A program made the position numbers and the translations under genes. Shown piece by piece: positions 9,150-18,674 of a stretch of 64,000 nucleotides of DNA. Location of the stretch: the NCBI GenBank assembly GCA_018660465.1, contig JABJKH010000009.1, positions 1-64,000 of the forward strand. The letters run 5' to 3'. This stretch comes from Rhodospirillaceae bacterium. GTDB taxonomy: Bacteria; Pseudomonadota; Alphaproteobacteria; Rhodospirillales; JABJKH01. A model generated the notes under the pieces. It was not told the origin of the DNA, searched no databases, and was given only the letters and a program-made list of their open reading frames with translations. The first letter of the stretch is position 1, and each line of letters starts with the position of its first letter.

Positions 9150-9168
9150 GCGTTGGAACATAGGTTTT

Positions 9169-9429
9169 ATGTCTTCAGGGTTTTTCGTATTTTTAGGATT
9201 GGCGATTGGCGCATTGATGTTGCGGCATCATATCTACCGAAAACATATGGATTTGGTAGAACGATATGAGCAGAATATTAAGCCTAAGCTGACCCGCGTT
9301 GTTCAGGTCTTATCTTTAATTACCTTGGCAATTTGGGCGGTGGTGTACCTGTTGGCAGAGGACGAACAACGCAATAACTTGATCCCTGCTTTAAAGGCGA
9401 CGTTTTACGGGGACGACGTCAAGAAGTAG
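9169..9429 (+). CDS. Small two-helix membrane protein, unknown
   Basis: An 86-residue protein with an N-terminal hydrophobic segment (about 3-18), a basic, charged middle and a second hydrophobic helix (about 46-63), ending in a charged tail. It starts 19 bases after mtnA on the same strand, so it is probably the last gene of that operon. I do not recognise the family. It is convergent with the MFS gene, with only 14 bases between the stops. Confidence 0.6.
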   Translation: MSSGFFVFLGLAIGALMLRHHIYRKHMDLVERYEQNIKPKLTRVVQVLSLITLAIWAVVYLLAEDEQRNNLIPALKATFYGDDVKK

Positions 9430-9443
9430 CCCCAAAAAAATTG

Positions 9444-10643
9444 CTAAGGCATTTCTGCCGCGAGCGTTTCCCTGCGGCGTTGGGTTCTTAACCAAATTAC
9501 GGCTACGCCGAGGATCAATGACGCCGGTGCGGCGATGGCCATGACCGTGTTCCAATTAAACAGATGCAGAATCGCGCCTGAAAGCAGCGACGCCATTGCC
9601 ACAGATCCAAAGACAATTAGATCGTTGACGGCTTGGGTCTTTGCCCGCTCTGCAGGGGAGTAGCATTCCGTCAACAGGGTTGTGCCGCCGACGAAGATGA
9701 AATTCCAACCAATTCCAACGGAGACCAAGGCGAACCAGAAGTTGTGTATGGCGATGCCGGAAACGGCAAGAATTAATGCACCTGCCTGTAACACGATACC
9801 AATCAGAATAATATTTAAAACACCATACCGCTGGATCAAATGACCAGTAACAAATGCCGGTGCGAACATGCCGAGGCTGTGCCATTGAATAATAAAGGCC
9901 GTGTCTGAGACGCCGAAGCCACAAAACTGCATAAACAGGGGGGTAGCCGTCATAACCAACGCCATCGTGCTGTAGCCGATCATGCCGCATAGAACGGCAA
10001 CAATGAATGTCGGCTGTTGCATGATTTCCAACAACGGACGACCCGACGTTTTGTTTTCTTCCGCCGATGGCTTGGGGATATCGAGCCAGCACAGCAGCAG
10101 CGCAGAGATCAGCGCTAGGGCTGAAATCACGAAGTAGGCCCCTAAAAAGAGGATCGGCTCAAACAGGCCGTTTGCCCATTTAGCCAGTTCAGGACCGGCA
10201 ATGGCGGCAATTACGCCACCGGCCAAGACCAATGATATGGCTTTGCTTTTAAATTCAGGGCGGGCCGTATCCGCAGCAGCAAATCTAAAATATTGGGCAA
10301 ACCCGCCAAACATGCCGAAAACGAATGTGCCTGCAACTAAAAACCAGAATTCCTGAACATAGATACCGTACGCACTAATCAAGCCACCGATGACGCCAAT
10401 CAAGGCACCAAGTATAAACCCAGAGCGCCGACCTATACGTTTCATAAGCAAGGAAGCCGGGACTGTTGTAAACATCATGGCGATAATAACCGCGGTGAAC
10501 GGTAGGGTTGCGAGCACCTTATCTGTGGCCAGCATAAGTCCTGCGAGACCGGTTAAAATCGCATTTATGCTCATGCCGGTCATGTAAAGCGCCTGACTCG
10601 TCGCTAGAACGAGGACATTACGATTGTCGCGGTGCAGGGCCAT
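9444..10643 (-). CDS. Major facilitator superfamily transporter
   Basis: A 399-residue, roughly 12-helix membrane protein. The loop MKRIGRRSGF between helices 2 and 3 matches the MFS family signature, and the two halves are separated by a short cytosolic loop near residue 195-205. The substrate cannot be told from sequence. It lies downstream of petC on the same strand, but a strong hairpin (10669-10698) separates them, so it probably has its own promoter or depends on read-through. Confidence 0.85.
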   Translation of the reverse strand: MALHRDNRNVLVLATSQALYMTGMSINAILTGLAGLMLATDKVLATLPFTAVIIAMMFTTVPASLLMKRIGRRSGFILGALIGVIGGLISAYGIYVQEFWFLVAGTFVFGMFGGFAQYFRFAAADTARPEFKSKAISLVLAGGVIAAIAGPELAKWANGLFEPILFLGAYFVISALALISALLLCWLDIPKPSAEENKTSGRPLLEIMQQPTFIVAVLCGMIGYSTMALVMTATPLFMQFCGFGVSDTAFIIQWHSLGMFAPAFVTGHLIQRYGVLNIILIGIVLQAGALILAVSGIAIHNFWFALVSVGIGWNFIFVGGTTLLTECYSPAERAKTQAVNDLIVFGSVAMASLLSGAILHLFNWNTVMAIAAPASLILGVAVIWLRTQRRRETLAAEMP

Positions 10644-10668
10644 TATGATTATTTCCAGGGATGATACT

Positions 10669-10698
10669 GAAAGGGCCGCTGATAACAGCGGCCCTTTC
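10669..10698 (-). terminator. Strong 13-bp hairpin after petC
   Basis: GAAAGGGCCGCTG (10669-10681) and CAGCGGCCCTTTC (10686-10698) are perfectly complementary around a 4-base loop. It lies 25 bases past the petC stop. The T-tract after the stem on the minus strand is poor, but the stem is very stable, so it probably ends or protects the 3' end of the petABC message. Confidence 0.7.
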
Positions 10699-10723
10699 GA
10701 AGGTAATCGCTATATCAGGAGGG

Positions 10724-11485
10724 TCAATGCAGGTCTGACCAAATTCTCTTTTTCAGCGCAAACAGCATTCCTGTTAGCACCAGTAAGAACAACATGACCT
10801 TGATGCCCATACGCTTGCGTACCTCCATTTCCGGAGACGCTGTCCAGGCCAAGAACGTCACAATATCCCGGGAATGTTGATCAAGGGTCGGCTTGGTGCC
10901 GTCCTTATACTCCACCGCTTCATCAGACAGTGGCGGTGCCATGGCGATTTGATGACCCGGGAAGTAGGTGTTGTAGCTCATCCCTTCCGGCACCGTCACC
11001 CCTTTCGGTGGGGTTTCCTTATATCCGGTCAACAGCCCATGAACGTAGTCAGGTCCCCGCAAGCGGGCCTTAATCATCAGCGAAAGATCTGGAGGGTTGG
11101 CGCCATTGTTGCCAGCCCGAGCGGCGTTTTCGTTTTCAAACGGAGCCTTAAAATGGTCCGCAGGCCGACCAGCGCGATCAAACATTTCCCCTTCGTCGTT
11201 GGGGCCGTCCCTGAATTCCTGCTCCGCCGCAATGGCTTTGACCTCAGCTTCGCTAAACCCAATATCCATCAGGTTACGGTACGCAACCAGATCAAGAGAA
11301 TGGCAGGCCGCACAGACGTCCTTGTAGACTAGGAACCCGCGCCGCAATTGGGCGCGGTCGTAGGTGCCGAATATGCCACTGAAGGACCATTTCTGGGCCG
11401 GGGCCTTTGGTGTGTCACCGGAGGCAAAGGCAGTGCCGCTGAACAATATCATCGCGGCGGCGGCGCTTAGGAGTAATTTACGCAT
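10724..11485 (-). CDS. petC: Cytochrome c1 of the bc1 complex
   Basis: Haem-carrying subunit of ubiquinol-cytochrome c reductase, passing electrons from the Rieske protein to cytochrome c. The N-terminus is a cleavable signal ending near AFASG. The haem c motif CAACH is at 58-62; the axial Met is probably the one in HQIAMAPPLSD. A C-terminal membrane anchor lies near residues 229-245. The 253-residue length is normal. The petB stop and petC start share one base (TGATG). Last gene of petABC. Confidence 0.95.
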   Translation of the reverse strand: MRKLLLSAAAAMILFSGTAFASGDTPKAPAQKWSFSGIFGTYDRAQLRRGFLVYKDVCAACHSLDLVAYRNLMDIGFSEAEVKAIAAEQEFRDGPNDEGEMFDRAGRPADHFKAPFENENAARAGNNGANPPDLSLMIKARLRGPDYVHGLLTGYKETPPKGVTVPEGMSYNTYFPGHQIAMAPPLSDEAVEYKDGTKPTLDQHSRDIVTFLAWTASPEMEVRKRMGIKVMLFLLVLTGMLFALKKRIWSDLH

Positions 11486-12750
11486 CAGCTTTCTCCCCCT
11501 TCTTTAGTGACCGCCGCACTGATACTTTCAGGTAGCGGCAACGGCGTTTCGAGCCATCCCAACAGCGGTGTGATGACGAAGAAGTGGCCGAAGTAATAGG
11601 CTGTGCCTAACTGCCCACCAATTATCCGCCAGCCTTCCGGTGTGGTCGCGCCGATGTATCCAAGGAAGATACAATCGGCGATGAATATCCAGAAGAAGTA
11701 TGGGAAGATTGGTCTGAATTTGCCGCTCCTAACCTTCGATGTATCCAGCCACGGTAGAAGCATCAACACCAGGATCGACAGGAACATGGCGATTACGCCG
11801 GCCAGTTTGGCCGACATCAGCCACGAAATCGGCCAATATAGGAAGAAGTCCGCAGTGAAAGCCCGCAAGATCGCGTAGAACGGCAATAGGTACCATTCTG
11901 GCACGATGTGGGCTGGCGTAACCAACGGGTTTGCTTCGATGTAGTTATCCGGCTCACCGTAGAAGTCCGGCGCGAAGAACACGAACCCAAGATAGAACAG
12001 GAAGAATACACTCAATCCGAACGTATCCTTGATGGTGTAATATGGATGGAACGGGATGCTGTCACCATCGGTCTTGGTATCGATGCCCAATGGGTTGGAG
12101 GACCGATGCACGTGCAACGCCCAAAGATGGACGAAGACCAACGCGAAAATAACGAATGGCATCAGGTAATGCAGCGAGAAGAACCGGTTCAATGTTGCGT
12201 TATCAACCGCGAAACCGCCCCACAACCACGATACGATCCAGTCGCCGATCAGCGGAATGGCTGAGAACAGGTTGGTGATCACGGTCGCGCCCCAGAAGCT
12301 CATTTGGCCCCAAACCAAGACGTAACCCATAAACGCGGTCATCATCATGACCAGGATAATCGCCACGCCGATCATCCATAAAAGTTCGCGCGGTGCCTTG
12401 TACGATCCGTAGTAAAGACCTCTGAACATATGAATATAAACGATCAGGAAGAACATCGATGCGCCGTTCATATGCAGATAGCGGATCAGCCACCCGTAAT
12501 TCACGTCGCGCATGATTCGTTCAATACTGGCAAATGCGTAATCGACATGCGGCGTATAGTGCATTGCCAAAACAATGCCCGTGACGATCATGACAACTAA
12601 AATAATTCCCGCCAGCGATCCAAAGTTCCACCAATAGTTCAGGTTCTTCGGCGTGGGGTAATCCACCGTCTCATGCTTCATGAACGCGAAGATGGGAAGG
12701 CGATACTCAATCCATTTCAGGACCGGGTTTTTAAGATTTAACTCCGACAT
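11485..12750 (-). CDS. petB: Cytochrome b of the bc1 complex
   Basis: Membrane subunit holding hemes bL and bH and both quinone sites. Visible features: the first helix histidines in [19 protein letters not shown], the second pair in [12 protein letters not shown], and the Qo-site PEWY motif. At 421 residues it is the full-length, unsplit mitochondrial/alphaproteobacterial type, not the short b6 form. It begins ten bases after the end of petA and overlaps petC by one base. Confidence 0.97.
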   Translation of the reverse strand: MSELNLKNPVLKWIEYRLPIFAFMKHETVDYPTPKNLNYWWNFGSLAGIILVVMIVTGIVLAMHYTPHVDYAFASIERIMRDVNYGWLIRYLHMNGASMFFLIVYIHMFRGLYYGSYKAPRELLWMIGVAIILVMMMTAFMGYVLVWGQMSFWGATVITNLFSAIPLIGDWIVSWLWGGFAVDNATLNRFFSLHYLMPFVIFALVFVHLWALHVHRSSNPLGIDTKTDGDSIPFHPYYTIKDTFGLSVFFLFYLGFVFFAPDFYGEPDNYIEANPLVTPAHIVPEWYLLPFYAILRAFTADFFLYWPISWLMSAKLAGVIAMFLSILVLMLLPWLDTSKVRSGKFRPIFPYFFWIFIADCIFLGYIGATTPEGWRIIGGQLGTAYYFGHFFVITPLLGWLETPLPLPESISAAVTKEGGES

Positions 12751-12760
12751 TATTTATCCC

Positions 12761-13312
12761 CTACCCGATCTTGATGATTTTGTCTTTGATGAATGCGTAA
12801 GGCGGCACCGGTAAATTCTTTGGTGCGGGGCCCTTACGGATTCGACCGGATGTATCGTAGTGCGATCCGTGACACGGACAGAACCAGCCGTTGTATTCAC
12901 CTTTGGGCTCGGTTCCCTTTTGTCCTTTGGGGATACACCCAAGGTGCGTGCAAACCCCAATCATGACCAACCACTCGGGCTTTTTGACGCGGGCCTTGTC
13001 CGGTTCAGGGTCAAGCATTTCGGAAAGCTTCACGCCTTGGGCGGTTTTAATTTCGTCAGCCGTTCTACGGCGGATGAACACAGGCTTGCCTTGCCAGACG
13101 ACGGTGATGCTTTGCCCAACCTCAATCGGTGACAGATCAACTTCAGTTGTGGACAACGCTAAAGTATCGGCTGCAGGATTCATCTGGTCGATTAATGGCC
13201 ATACGGCAATTCCGGCTCCTAATGTCCCCACTGTACTGGTGGCGATCAAAAGGAAATCGCGTCGGTCTTCATCGTCCGGCGTATCCGGAGAAGTGGTTGG
13301 CGACTCTGCCAT
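12761..13312 (-). CDS. petA: Rieske iron-sulfur subunit of the bc1 complex
   Basis: Takes the first electron from ubiquinol through a 2Fe-2S cluster. Cluster ligands Cys121 and His123 (CTHLGC) and Cys145 and His148 (CPCHGS) are present, with Cys126 and Cys147 placed for the usual disulfide. The N-terminus DRRDFLL (about 16-22) followed by a hydrophobic helix looks like the uncleaved Tat anchor typical of this subunit. 183 residues, normal. First gene of petABC; AAGGGG lies before the ATG. The 214-bp gap to trmL must hold its promoter. Confidence 0.97.
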   Translation of the reverse strand: MAESPTTSPDTPDDEDRRDFLLIATSTVGTLGAGIAVWPLIDQMNPAADTLALSTTEVDLSPIEVGQSITVVWQGKPVFIRRRTADEIKTAQGVKLSEMLDPEPDKARVKKPEWLVMIGVCTHLGCIPKGQKGTEPKGEYNGWFCPCHGSHYDTSGRIRKGPAPKNLPVPPYAFIKDKIIKIG

Positions 13313-13526
13313 GAAATAGACCCCTTATCTTTATCCGGTTAGGGCGGTGGGATATTTCCCGTTATTCCGCCTCACAACTTATTATCTAGTGTGTACGCTC
13401 TAATTCGACCGCCACACGTAGCAGGTTATAATGAACGGCTTTATATTGCAAAGGGTTAAGATCAAAGTTTTTTTCCTTTAAGGCCTTCCCGGAACATGTA
13501 AAATCCGCCGTTTCAAAGGAGAAATT

Positions 13527-14003
13527 ATGCGACTGGCGTTGTTTGAACCGGATATTCCTCAAAACACAGGCACCCTGATGCGATTGGGGGCGTGCTTGGG
13601 TGTGCCTGTTGATGTGATTGAACCGTGCGGTTTTGTGTTTGATGAACGCCGTATGCGCCGGGCCGGGATGGATTATCTCGATCAAGTGGATTTAACCAGG
13701 CACGCCTCTTGGACGGCTTATCAGGCGGGGCGCGCTGAACAGGGACGACGACTAATTCTTTTGACCACCCAAGCGGAAATATCTTATACGGATTTCCAAT
13801 TTCGACCCAACGATACAGTCCTTTTGGGCCGCGAAAGTGCAGGTGTTCCGGACGACGTTCATAAAGCAGCTGACGCCCGCGTCACGGTTCCCATGGCAGT
13901 AGATGCACGGTCCTTGAATGTCGCGGTTGCGGCAGCCATGGTGCTGGGCGAAGGTTTGCGGCAAACCAATGGATTTCCAGTAAAATCAACGGAAAAGGAA
14001 TAA
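13527..14003 (+). CDS. trmL: tRNA (cytidine(34)-2'-O)-methyltransferase, SPOUT family
   Basis: Methylates the 2'-OH of the wobble base in certain leucine tRNAs. At 158 residues it is a minimal SPOUT enzyme. The N-terminal LFEPDIPQNTGTLMR, the LGRESAGVP loop and the C-terminal knot segment RSLNVAVAAAM are the family motifs that bind AdoMet. The start has AGGAG at 13517-13521. It is two bases upstream of hemF and divergent from petABC, a common arrangement in alphaproteobacteria. Confidence 0.94.
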   Translation: MRLALFEPDIPQNTGTLMRLGACLGVPVDVIEPCGFVFDERRMRRAGMDYLDQVDLTRHASWTAYQAGRAEQGRRLILLTTQAEISYTDFQFRPNDTVLLGRESAGVPDDVHKAADARVTVPMAVDARSLNVAVAAAMVLGEGLRQTNGFPVKSTEKE

Positions 14004-14005
14004 GA

Positions 14006-14866
14006 ATGACAGCACGCACAATCGAGCAAAAAGATCGCGCAACGACGTGGTTCAAAGACCTGCGGGATCAATTGTGCGCCGCTTTCGAATCAATAGAAGA
14101 TGACTGCGCTCGCGAAGGCGCGGGTGAATTTTCTCCAGGACGGTTTAAGCGGACGGTCTGGGACCGTGATAACGATGGCGGTGGCGGAGAGATGTCAGTC
14201 CTTCGAGGCGGTCGTGTCCTGGAAAAAGCCGGGGTAAATGTCTCCATCGTTCATGGTGAATTCTCCGAAGAGTTTCGCGCCAATATTCCGGGCGCTTCCG
14301 AAGACCCGCAGTTTTGGGCGGCTGGAATTTCATTGGTGGTGCATCCACGGTCTCCCCGGGTGCCGATTGCGCATATGAACACTCGGATGATTGTGACGAC
14401 CAAAGGTTGGTTTGGCGGCGGCGGCGACCTGACCCCGGTTTTCCCTATCGATGAAGATACCGCCGATTTTCATGGTGCCTTCAAGGGGGCCTGCGATGCC
14501 CACGACCCAGAGTATTATCCAAAGTTCAAGGAATGGTGCGACCGCTATTTTTATCTGCCCCATCGGGAAGAAGCGCGCGGCGTTGGGGGAATATTTTACG
14601 ATAATCTGGATACCGGCGATTGGGAAAAGGACTTCGAATTCACCCAAGACGTCGGGCGGTCTTTTTTAGACATCTATCCGCAAATCATCCGCCGTCACAT
14701 GGACGAGGCCTGGACTGATGATGAAAAGCAAAAGCAACTTGTTAAGCGTGGCCGGTATGTGGAATTCAATTTGATCTATGACCGCGGCACGTTGTTCGGC
14801 CTGAAAACAGGCGGAAATACGGAAGCCATCCTTATGTCGCTGCCACCAGAAGTTACTTGGCCATAA
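14006..14866 (+). CDS. hemF: Oxygen-dependent coproporphyrinogen III oxidase
   Basis: Converts coproporphyrinogen III to protoporphyrinogen IX with oxygen, in the cytosol, for haem synthesis; the neighbouring bc1 genes are a consumer of haem. Motifs present include PRVPIAHMNTR, GGGGDLTPVFP, YLPHREEARGVGGIFYD and YVEFNLIYDRGTLFGL. The 286 residues end at PPEVTWP, shorter than E. coli HemF but like many alphaproteobacterial forms, so I do not read it as truncated. Its 3' end overlaps the convergent cca gene by 14 bases. Confidence 0.95.
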   Translation: MTARTIEQKDRATTWFKDLRDQLCAAFESIEDDCAREGAGEFSPGRFKRTVWDRDNDGGGGEMSVLRGGRVLEKAGVNVSIVHGEFSEEFRANIPGASEDPQFWAAGISLVVHPRSPRVPIAHMNTRMIVTTKGWFGGGGDLTPVFPIDEDTADFHGAFKGACDAHDPEYYPKFKEWCDRYFYLPHREEARGVGGIFYDNLDTGDWEKDFEFTQDVGRSFLDIYPQIIRRHMDEAWTDDEKQKQLVKRGRYVEFNLIYDRGTLFGLKTGGNTEAILMSLPPEVTWP

Positions 14867-16151
14867 GGTCTTTCAGGTATTTTAGGCAGGCCTCCCGGTC
14901 TGGAGAATAATCTTCCGATTCCCACCAATTTTCTACATTGCGTAGAATTTCGCCGACCTTGGCACCGGGCTCCAGGCCCTGGTCCAAGACGTCTTTACCT
15001 TTGAGTGGGAATTTAACAGGTCCCCAAGCATCGACCTCTTCTAAAAGCTCAATCCATTCTGCGGTTCGTTTGCTTGAACGACGCGGTTCTGTCGCCAATT
15101 CCTCTGCCCATGCCAAAAGCACGAGATCCCGGACCATATCAGGACCTAAGCGACGCAAGCGTTGCCGTCGAGCCCAAGAATTTACTTCCGGTGTTGTCGG
15201 GGGATCGACTGCCATAAGGGTGGTCAGGCGCTGAGCTTGTTTGTTGGAGAGCTTCATTCGGGTGGCCAAGTCCTCAACCATGCTGTCCTCCAATTCTAAA
15301 ACCGCTGCAAACCGCCTGAGAACATCCGGCACAACACTTTCGACATTGATGGCGCGGGTTTCAAGAAACGTTAGTGTGCGTAATCGGCCAATATTACTTG
15401 CTTCCGGTAAAATTGGTTCCAGGACTTTTTCGCCGCGCATGATGGTAAGTGTATCCGCAGGCTCAGGGGCCATTAATATACGAAACAACTCAGTTCGAAC
15501 GCGCTCGCCCGATAATTCGGTCAGCCGAGGGGCTAAGTTCCGACAGGCCGCCAGTGCGGTTTTATCGGGGCCGAATTTGCTATAGATTGCATGCATCCTA
15601 AAAAACCGGAGCAGGCGAAGGATGTCTTCCTCAATCCGGTCCTGGGCATTGCCAACAAAACGCACGTGACCCGTGGCGAGATCGTCCATTCCAGAAAACG
15701 GATCATACACATCGCCATCAAGCGTTGCCGACAACGTGTTAATGGTGAAGTCGCGCCGCGCGGCATCGGCAATCCAGTCGTCGGTAAAAGCGACCCTGGC
15801 GCGACGGCCATCGGTTTGAAGATCAATCCGAAGGGTTGTGATCTCCATATTCCAGATGCCACTGACCACGGTGACGGTGCCGTGTTTCAATCCGGTTGGG
15901 ATTACTTTGATGTCGCGACCTTCAAGCAGCGCCATCACTTCTTCTGGTGGGGTGGGGGTCGCGATATCGATATCGTGGGTTTCAATTTTGCGGATGGCGT
16001 CTCGGACACAACCTCCGACGAAGCGGACTTCAGCCCCTTTGGCCGTTAGGGCGCTCATTACGGATCGAATTTCTGGTGCAGTCATCCAGGGTTGTGGCGG
16101 AATTTTGCCTGTGGGTACAAGCGGCGGAAGGGTTTCAGAGGGCGCTGCCAT
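14853..16151 (-). CDS. CCA tRNA nucleotidyltransferase / poly(A) polymerase family
   Basis: Class II nucleotidyltransferase that adds or repairs the CCA end of tRNAs. The head domain has FVGGCVRDAI (44-53) and the metal-binding pair Asp60 and Asp62 in HDIDIA; the following RRDFTINTLSATLDGDVYDPFSG segment is the usual second family block, and HAIYSKF follows. The 432-residue protein has a long C-terminal body common in alphaproteobacteria. Convergent overlap with hemF. The DUF6111 gene lies 11 bases upstream, so these minus-strand genes form one operon. Confidence 0.93.
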   Translation of the reverse strand: MAAPSETLPPLVPTGKIPPQPWMTAPEIRSVMSALTAKGAEVRFVGGCVRDAIRKIETHDIDIATPTPPEEVMALLEGRDIKVIPTGLKHGTVTVVSGIWNMEITTLRIDLQTDGRRARVAFTDDWIADAARRDFTINTLSATLDGDVYDPFSGMDDLATGHVRFVGNAQDRIEEDILRLLRFFRMHAIYSKFGPDKTALAACRNLAPRLTELSGERVRTELFRILMAPEPADTLTIMRGEKVLEPILPEASNIGRLRTLTFLETRAINVESVVPDVLRRFAAVLELEDSMVEDLATRMKLSNKQAQRLTTLMAVDPPTTPEVNSWARRQRLRRLGPDMVRDLVLLAWAEELATEPRRSSKRTAEWIELLEEVDAWGPVKFPLKGKDVLDQGLEPGAKVGEILRNVENWWESEDYSPDREACLKYLKDLMAK

Positions 16152-16162
16152 GGCGCGCGACC

Positions 16163-16429
16163 TTATTTAAATCCGCCGGGGACAATCTTCCCATCTTGGT
16201 AGACCGGGGTATGATAGCTGGTGCCCGGTTCAGACCCGGTCGTCACCGCGACATAGGCTAAAATGGCCAACATAAACACCAATCCACTGCCGAACAGCCA
16301 GACCCACGGGCCTTCTGTCAGCGGCGGTAGGCCTTTGTTATCGCGCCGCTTGGCAATCAAAAACCAGCCGAGATAGAGCAATGTCGGCAACAGTAGTGGC
16401 AACAGGTATAGGAAAAAGACTCTAATCAT
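16163..16429 (-). CDS. DUF6111-like small membrane protein
   Basis: An 88-residue protein with two hydrophobic helices (about 3-25 and 44-64) and a basic loop AKRRDNKG between them. The opening pattern IRVFFLYLLPLLLPTLLYLGW matches my memory of DUF6111, a short alphaproteobacterial family of unknown role. It sits between the Nudix and cca genes, in the same operon, which is its usual place. Confidence 0.7.
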   Translation of the reverse strand: MIRVFFLYLLPLLLPTLLYLGWFLIAKRRDNKGLPPLTEGPWVWLFGSGLVFMLAILAYVAVTTGSEPGTSYHTPVYQDGKIVPGGFK

Positions 16430-16437
16430 TCTGGACT

Positions 16438-17055
16438 CTAATCATTCAGGCTCAAATATTCATACAGGTTGACCAGTATACCGGCCGTGACTCCCCAAAT
16501 ATAATAGTCCCCGTAGGGCATCGCGTAAAACTCTCTATCCTCGCCTTCAATTTGGCGGGTATGACGGTGGTGGTTTTCTGGATTAAGGAGGAAGCTCAGC
16601 GGCACTTCGAACACCTCATCGACCTCGCCAGGGTCGGGTTCCATAGGGAAGGGCGGTTCTATGACACCGACGATCGGAGTGATCCTGAAACCGGTACGGG
16701 AAATATAGTTTTCTAATTGGCCAATGACATCAATGTGGTGGCGAGGCAGCCCCACTTCTTCTTCAGTCTCACGAAGTGCCGCGTCTGTTGGTTCCTTATC
16801 GGTTTCTTCGATATGGCCACCGGGGAAGCTAATTTGCCCTGCATGTTTGGCTAAGTGCGCCGTGCGCCGAGTGAACATGATAGTCAATTCATCGCTACGA
16901 TTAACCACCGGAATGAGCACCGCGGCGGGCGTAAGGTTGTCGGCCAGGGCCATCCCTGGGTTCAACATATAATCACCCCATTTTTTAGGGTCGCCACTGG
17001 GCGCGCCTGCTTGGAAGCGTTCGGTAATCCATTCGCGGGTCAGCGCTGCGTTCAC
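16438..17055 (-). CDS. CoA pyrophosphatase-type Nudix hydrolase
   Basis: Predicted to cleave coenzyme A or related dinucleoside pyrophosphates. The Nudix box is at GGHIEETDKEPTDAALRETE followed by EEVGL, with the upstream ISFPGG that marks the CoA pyrophosphatase group. 205 residues; starts at GTG. It begins four bases after the end of the DUF1285 gene and precedes DUF6111 and cca, so DUF1285-Nudix-DUF6111-cca form one minus-strand operon. Confidence 0.88.
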   Translation of the reverse strand: MNAALTREWITERFQAGAPSGDPKKWGDYMLNPGMALADNLTPAAVLIPVVNRSDELTIMFTRRTAHLAKHAGQISFPGGHIEETDKEPTDAALRETEEEVGLPRHHIDVIGQLENYISRTGFRITPIVGVIEPPFPMEPDPGEVDEVFEVPLSFLLNPENHHRHTRQIEGEDREFYAMPYGDYYIWGVTAGILVNLYEYLSLND

Positions 17056-17059
17056 TTAG

Positions 17060-17605
17060 TTATTCTCCATCTTCGTCTAAACTCCCTAAGGGAAAGAAAT
17101 CTCCCGTGCTCCATACCCCAAATAGGTTTTCCCCCTCAATCGTTTCTTCAACGCCCAGTTCGACGATTTCATAATAAACCGAGCGGGTCAGGCGCGCCTT
17201 CAAATTATCCCGAACCATTATATAAGGCGAGGGTTCATCTGTCTCTGGGTTGATGGTTATAGACAGCGGATGATCGATATCCAGCGTCACAATTTCGTGA
17301 AGGTTAGTCCTCATATTCAGGGTTTGATCCGGCCCTGGGTTTTCGATGCTAAGCTCAACCGCCAGAAAAGGAACGTCTTCGACTTCGATCGTGCCCCGTT
17401 CCACCGGCGTGGTCATCCAGTAGTTTCCTGTTGCGTCTTGGGAAAGGACCGAAGAAAATAATTTAACCAGCCCTAAACGATTGATTGGAGAACCCTGATA
17501 ATACCAAATACCATTGCGGTCGATGCGGATGTTAAAATCGCCGCACTGTTGGGGGCCGTCAGTTGAGACGGGCAAATTATTCGTATCCGGCGTATCCTGG
17601 TTCAT
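17060..17605 (-). CDS. DUF1285 family protein
   Basis: A 181-residue protein without signal peptide or membrane segment. The core RIDRNGIWYYQGSPINRLGLVKLFSSVL is the characteristic opening of DUF1285, and the mixed beta sequence after it fits the two small domains of that family. Function is unknown. First gene of the operon leading to cca; divergent from the MoxR operon with 38 bases between the starts, so the two promoters must overlap. Confidence 0.85.
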   Translation of the reverse strand: MNQDTPDTNNLPVSTDGPQQCGDFNIRIDRNGIWYYQGSPINRLGLVKLFSSVLSQDATGNYWMTTPVERGTIEVEDVPFLAVELSIENPGPDQTLNMRTNLHEIVTLDIDHPLSITINPETDEPSPYIMVRDNLKARLTRSVYYEIVELGVEETIEGENLFGVWSTGDFFPLGSLDEDGE

Positions 17606-17643
17606 GCATCATAACCGGGTAATGTGAATGTGGAGACAGTATC

Positions 17644-18660
17644 GTGGAAGCTACCGCCAAAGAAGATCATAACATAGACTCGTCCGACGCAATGGTCGAG
17701 GCCATCGAACAACTGGGCCAAACAATTGCCAAAGCCCGCGACGGAATTGGTCGGGTAATTTACGGCCAGCATGAGGTAATCGAAGAGACTTTGATTACCT
17801 TATTGGCCAGCGGCCACCTTTTGTTGGTGGGCGTCCCGGGCCTCGGTAAAACCCGATTAGTGGAAACCTTATCTAAGGTATTCCACCTGGAAACCCGCCG
17901 GGTTCAGTTCACACCTGATTTGATGCCTGCCGACATTTTGGGGTCCGAAGTGTTAGAAGAATCGGATGGTGGAAAGCGGTCTTTCCGCTTCATCAAGGGG
18001 CCGGTGTTCTGCCAGCTACTCATGGCTGATGAAATCAACCGGGCCAGCCCGCGCACCCAATCTGCACTTTTACAAGCGATGCAGGAACACCGCGTTTCGG
18101 TCGCCGGTCAATATCATGACCTGCCGTCGCCATTCCATGTTCTGGCAACGCAGAACCCACTGGAACAGGAAGGCACCTACCCCCTGCCAGAAGCTCAGTT
18201 AGATCGGTTCTTTATGCAGGTTAATGTGGAGTACCCGGATGTCGCGGCGGAGCGTCAAATTTTGGAAGCGGCTGTGGATGCCAATATTGATGATTTGGCG
18301 AGTGTCATGAGCGCAGCTGATCTCATTGAGGCGCAGAACCTGGTTCGTCGTATCCCGGTTGGCGATAGCGTGGCCGACGCCATTTTGCGCTTGGTTCGCA
18401 GCGGCCGACCGGAGACCAGTGAAATTCCGGGGGTACAGCAACACGTATCCTGGGGGCCAGGTCCCCGCGCCAGCCAAGCCCTTATGCTTGGTGTTCGCGC
18501 GCGCGCGGTGATCTCAGGTCGCTTGGCACCTTCGGTCGACGATGTGCTGGCTTTGTCCCATCCTATTTTAAGACACAGGATGGCATTGAACTTTGCAGCC
18601 CGCGCGGAAGGTGTGGCACTAGAGACGGTGATTGACCGATTGTGTGAGGATATCGCTTAA
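17644..18660 (+). CDS. MoxR-family AAA+ ATPase
   Basis: AAA+ chaperone-like ATPase of the MoxR group, which in studied cases acts with VWA-domain proteins to insert metals or mature complexes. The Walker A motif GVPGLGKT is at 63-70, Walker B LLMADE ends at 130, and the sensor region TQNPLEQEGTYPLPEAQLDRF is intact. 338 residues. Starts at GTG with GGAGA upstream at 17631-17635. The next three genes (DUF58, BatA/DUF4159, VWA-GATase-like) are tightly spaced, so the four proteins probably form one system at the inner membrane. Confidence 0.93.
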   Translation: MEATAKEDHNIDSSDAMVEAIEQLGQTIAKARDGIGRVIYGQHEVIEETLITLLASGHLLLVGVPGLGKTRLVETLSKVFHLETRRVQFTPDLMPADILGSEVLEESDGGKRSFRFIKGPVFCQLLMADEINRASPRTQSALLQAMQEHRVSVAGQYHDLPSPFHVLATQNPLEQEGTYPLPEAQLDRFFMQVNVEYPDVAAERQILEAAVDANIDDLASVMSAADLIEAQNLVRRIPVGDSVADAILRLVRSGRPETSEIPGVQQHVSWGPGPRASQALMLGVRARAVISGRLAPSVDDVLALSHPILRHRMALNFAARAEGVALETVIDRLCEDIA

Positions 18661-18674
18661 CCGTAGGGTACATT

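Noticed and set aside
14006-14866. C-terminally truncated HemF
   Set aside because: The end PPEVTWP is common in alphaproteobacteria; active-site motifs are complete.
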